Shown piece after piece: positions 6,597-8,464 of a stretch of DNA of 8,464 nucleotides. The notes below the pieces were generated by a model that saw nothing but the letters and a program-made list of their open reading frames with translations, did not search any database and was not told where the DNA came from. Every line of letters starts with the position of its first letter. The first letter of the stretch is position 1. This stretch comes from an uncultured Chryseolinea sp. (GTDB lineage: Bacteria; Bacteroidota; Bacteroidia; Cytophagales; Cyclobacteriaceae): contig CAMLER010000192.1 of NCBI GenBank assembly GCA_946478915.1, forward strand, positions 1-8,464. Direction: 5' to 3'. Both the position numbers and the translations under genes were made by a program.

Positions 6597-7436
6597 TCAG
6601 AGTGAAGAATCGTTTAACCCAAAATATTTTTCAGGAGCGTGCATCTCCTGGCCCATGTATTCATTGGGTGAAGCTCCCGCTAAGGCGCGGAAGTCTCTGG
6701 CGAGATGCTGGTAATCATGATAGCCGCACATTAGGGCAACCTCAAGCCAGTCAAATGCCGGGTTGCGATATTTTGTTCTAAGCGCCTTGTGCATACGCGC
6801 GATGCGAAGGAAAGTATTCGGACTGATGCCATTTCTTTCCTTAAACCTTCGCTCAAACTGCCGCATACTTAAGAAGCTATCGGTGGCCATTTTCCAAACC
6901 CTCATGTCCTCCGGGTGAGACAGTAAGGCGTCTGTTATTTCATCAACCGGTGTTGCGGAGCCCGAGATCTTGCGACACCACCCTAAGAGAAATGTTTCAA
7001 TTATCGCAATCATCTCATTATAAGTCTCCGCACCGCTCAATCTTTCATTGACGTTCCTTATTTCATAAGGTATTACATCCTCAGCGTCCACAAATGTATT
7101 GGTTAAGAGATGAAACGGGATGCCTGTTAAGCGGTGCAATACCCCTGCATGAAAATTGATTAAAAGAACAATTGTTTCTGGTGAAGGTAAATGCCGGTTT
7201 GTTCTTTCAGTGTATTGCCCTGCGAGATATGAACGTGGTCTTTCAATAAGAACACCTTTACCCGGATGCTCCAACTTTTCTGTACCGCGTATTAAGAAGG
7301 CCATTACCTGCTCAGGTCGGGCAGCATAGGGTTTGAAAGGGTGGTTATCAATGTGGTTGAAGACAAAATGTCGCAGTTGATAACCGACGACCAGATGTTG
7401 CAAAGGTGGTGAGGGTAAAAATGCCTGACAAAGCAT
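6597..7436 (-). CDS. AraC-family transcriptional regulator
   Basis: The 279-residue protein ends in a two-helix-turn-helix AraC/XylS DNA-binding domain (HTH_18 type, about 180-262). The first HTH is DSFLSMRQFERRFKERNGIS (186-205) and the second lies at 229-250, including VALMCGYHDYQHLARDFR, followed by the family's GASPNEYM. The N-terminal part (about 1-150) starts PPLQHLVVGYQLRHF and resembles the DUF6597-type sensing domain found in many Bacteroidota AraC proteins, rather than a cupin with clear metal ligands. It has no membrane segment, so it is a cytoplasmic one-component regulator. The effector is unknown. It lies upstream of the hydrolase in the same direction and divergent from the GH13 gene at 7660, so either is a plausible target. 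No clear TAnnTTTG promoter is found upstream. Confidence 0.93.
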   Translation of the reverse strand: MLCQAFLPSPPLQHLVVGYQLRHFVFNHIDNHPFKPYAARPEQVMAFLIRGTEKLEHPGKGVLIERPRSYLAGQYTERTNRHLPSPETIVLLINFHAGVLHRLTGIPFHLLTNTFVDAEDVIPYEIRNVNERLSGAETYNEMIAIIETFLLGWCRKISGSATPVDEITDALLSHPEDMRVWKMATDSFLSMRQFERRFKERNGISPNTFLRIARMHKALRTKYRNPAFDWLEVALMCGYHDYQHLARDFRALAGASPNEYMGQEMHAPEKYFGLNDSSL

Positions 7437-7659
7437 ACAAATTTCTGGTTGTTATTCAATTTAACAAAAGAGTTTCGATTCCTGATAAAGACTTACAACA
7501 AACTAGTTTCTAACACTAACTCATAAATTGTAGAGGTCCAAATTCCACTCTTTTTATCAAGCAAGGCATCGCCCATTACGGCAGTAACCATCTCGGTCCG
7601 CTGATGTTATCTAGAATGACAACCACGATTTACTGATATTAAAATCACACGCTATTGCA
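7437..7659. other. Divergent intergenic region between the araC-type gene and the GH13 gene
   Basis: These 223 bases separate two divergent genes and must carry both promoters, yet neither strand has a match to TAnnTTTG, so regulator-dependent or atypical promoters are likely. A 32-codon minus-strand frame (7493-7591, ATG start) lies upstream of the regulator and ends 56 bases before its ATG. It is too short to call as a gene. Confidence 0.5.
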
Positions 7660-8464
7660 ATGAGTATGATAACTTTTCAATTTCCAAGACTGCTGTTCTT
7701 AATCGTAATAGCTATAATACACTTCAGCTGCAGCCAGCAAAAAACAGATGAAATCGATTCTGCCCAGATGGTATCGACAGATTCAACGGATGAGCTATGG
7801 TACAAGCATGCCGTTATTTACACGCTCGATGTTGAGGTGTTTAAAGATAGTGACGGAGATGGAATAGGCGATTTCAATGGGCTCATTTCCAGACTTGGTT
7901 ACATCGACTCTCTCGGCGTGGATGCAATCTGGCTCGCGCCGTTTCAACCAACTCCAAACCGTGATGATGGTTATGATGTAAGTGGCTACTACACCGTAGA
8001 CTCCCGGCTAGGAGGCATGGAGCAGTTCAACGCTTTTGTTAAGGCAGCCGCTGAAGCAGACCTCAAAGTGATAATGGATCTTGTGGTGAACCATACTTCC
8101 GATGAACATCCATGGTTCACTGAGGCGAGGAAAGATAAAAGATCAAAATACCACAACTGGTATGTCTGGAGCGACGATCGACCAAAAAATTATGACAAGG
8201 GAATGGTTTTTCCAGGTGTTCAAGATGCAATCTGGACTCAGGACAGCGTTTCGGGAAAATACTATTACCACCGTTTTTATAAGTTCCAACCTGATCTAAA
8301 TGTACAGAACATTGAAGTGCAGGCGGAAATTAGAAAGATCATCAGATTTTGGATGGAGCATGGGATCGACGGATTCCGAGTGGATGCAGTACCATTTTTT
8401 ATTGAGGTTCCGCAGACAACGGGAGAAAAATTTGATCTCCAGTACGACTTACTTGCTGATATGC
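7660..8464 (+). CDS. GH13 alpha-amylase-family lipoprotein, trehalose-synthase-like (partial, C-terminus off the window)
   Basis: The frame is open from the ATG at 7660 to the window edge, giving 268 residues of a protein likely to have 500-600. The N-terminus is a lipoprotein signal with a hydrophobic stretch (RLLFLIVIAIIHF) and the lipobox HFSC with Cys24, followed by a Ser/Thr/Asp-rich linker to about 45. The GH13 barrel starts at ELWYKHAVIYTLDVEVF. Seen in order are the calcium-loop-like DSDGDGIGDFNGL (63-75), DAIWLAPF, DDGYDVSGY (102-110), region I DLVVNHTSDEHPWF (140-153), YHRFYKFQPDLN and region II GIDGFRVDAVPF with the expected nucleophile Asp242. The order and wording of these motifs most resemble trehalose synthase (maltose alpha-glucosyltransferase, GH13_16) and related alpha-glucosidases. 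The general acid (Glu) and third carboxylate (Asp) lie beyond the window. A second in-frame ATG at 7666 is also possible. Export and lipidation suggest action on external alpha-glucans or maltose-type sugars, unlike cytoplasmic TreS. It is divergent from the AraC-type regulator. Confidence 0.92.
   Translation, partial: MSMITFQFPRLLFLIVIAIIHFSCSQQKTDEIDSAQMVSTDSTDELWYKHAVIYTLDVEVFKDSDGDGIGDFNGLISRLGYIDSLGVDAIWLAPFQPTPNRDDGYDVSGYYTVDSRLGGMEQFNAFVKAAAEADLKVIMDLVVNHTSDEHPWFTEARKDKRSKYHNWYVWSDDRPKNYDKGMVFPGVQDAIWTQDSVSGKYYYHRFYKFQPDLNVQNIEVQAEIRKIIRFWMEHGIDGFRVDAVPFFIEVPQTTGEKFDLQYDLLADM

Noticed and set aside
7493..7591. 32-codon minus-strand ORF upstream of the AraC gene as a leader peptide
   Set aside because: It has an ATG and protein-like composition but is too short, has no recognisable similarity, and lies in a region too AT-variable to exclude chance.
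8102..8299. 65-codon plus-strand frame inside the GH13 gene
   Set aside because: It is out of frame with the GH13 domain, whose motifs continue through the whole segment.

Overview
The window looks like chromosomal DNA from a member of the Bacteroidota, probably the Cytophagales/Chitinophagales side. The evidence is a SusC/SusD outer-membrane pair, lipoprotein and Sec leaders typical of the phylum, start codons mostly without a clear Shine-Dalgarno sequence, and two matches to the Bacteroidota -7 promoter element TAnnTTTG. I see no tRNA, rRNA, CRISPR array, insertion sequence or integrase.

Layout. Positions 1-1126 (minus) hold the first 375 codons of a SusD-like lipoprotein that runs off the left edge. 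Twelve bases upstream of it lies a complete SusC-type TonB-dependent receptor (1139-4144, minus). A 425-bp divergent region (4145-4569) follows, with a probable susC promoter, two palindromic sites, A-tracts and the promoter of a small plus-strand operon. That operon encodes a DUF1059-like protein (4570-4809) and a secreted antibiotic-biosynthesis-monooxygenase-like protein with a GTG start (4815-5189). After a 353-bp convergent gap comes an exported HSL-type alpha/beta hydrolase (5543-6529, minus), preceded by an AraC-family regulator on the same strand (6597-7436). On the right edge, divergent from the regulator, a GH13 lipoprotein resembling trehalose synthase begins at 7660 and runs off the window.

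How the genes may fit together (inference). SusC and SusD form an outer-membrane glycan or oligomer uptake complex; their substrate cannot be read from the sequence, and any partner enzymes would lie left of the window. The AraC regulator probably shares a transcript with the hydrolase and sits in the right place to control the divergent GH13 gene. The DUF1059/monooxygenase pair looks like an independent small operon.

I did not find convincing evidence of a new multi-gene system. The points most worth checking are the hydrolase that carries Val where HSL-family esterases have their catalytic Asp, the palindromic operator-like sites at the susC promoter and in its leader, the hairpin touching the hydrolase start codon, and the export signal on a trehalose-synthase-like GH13 enzyme. 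SusD and the GH13 gene are both cut by the window edges, so their C-terminal parts are not visible.
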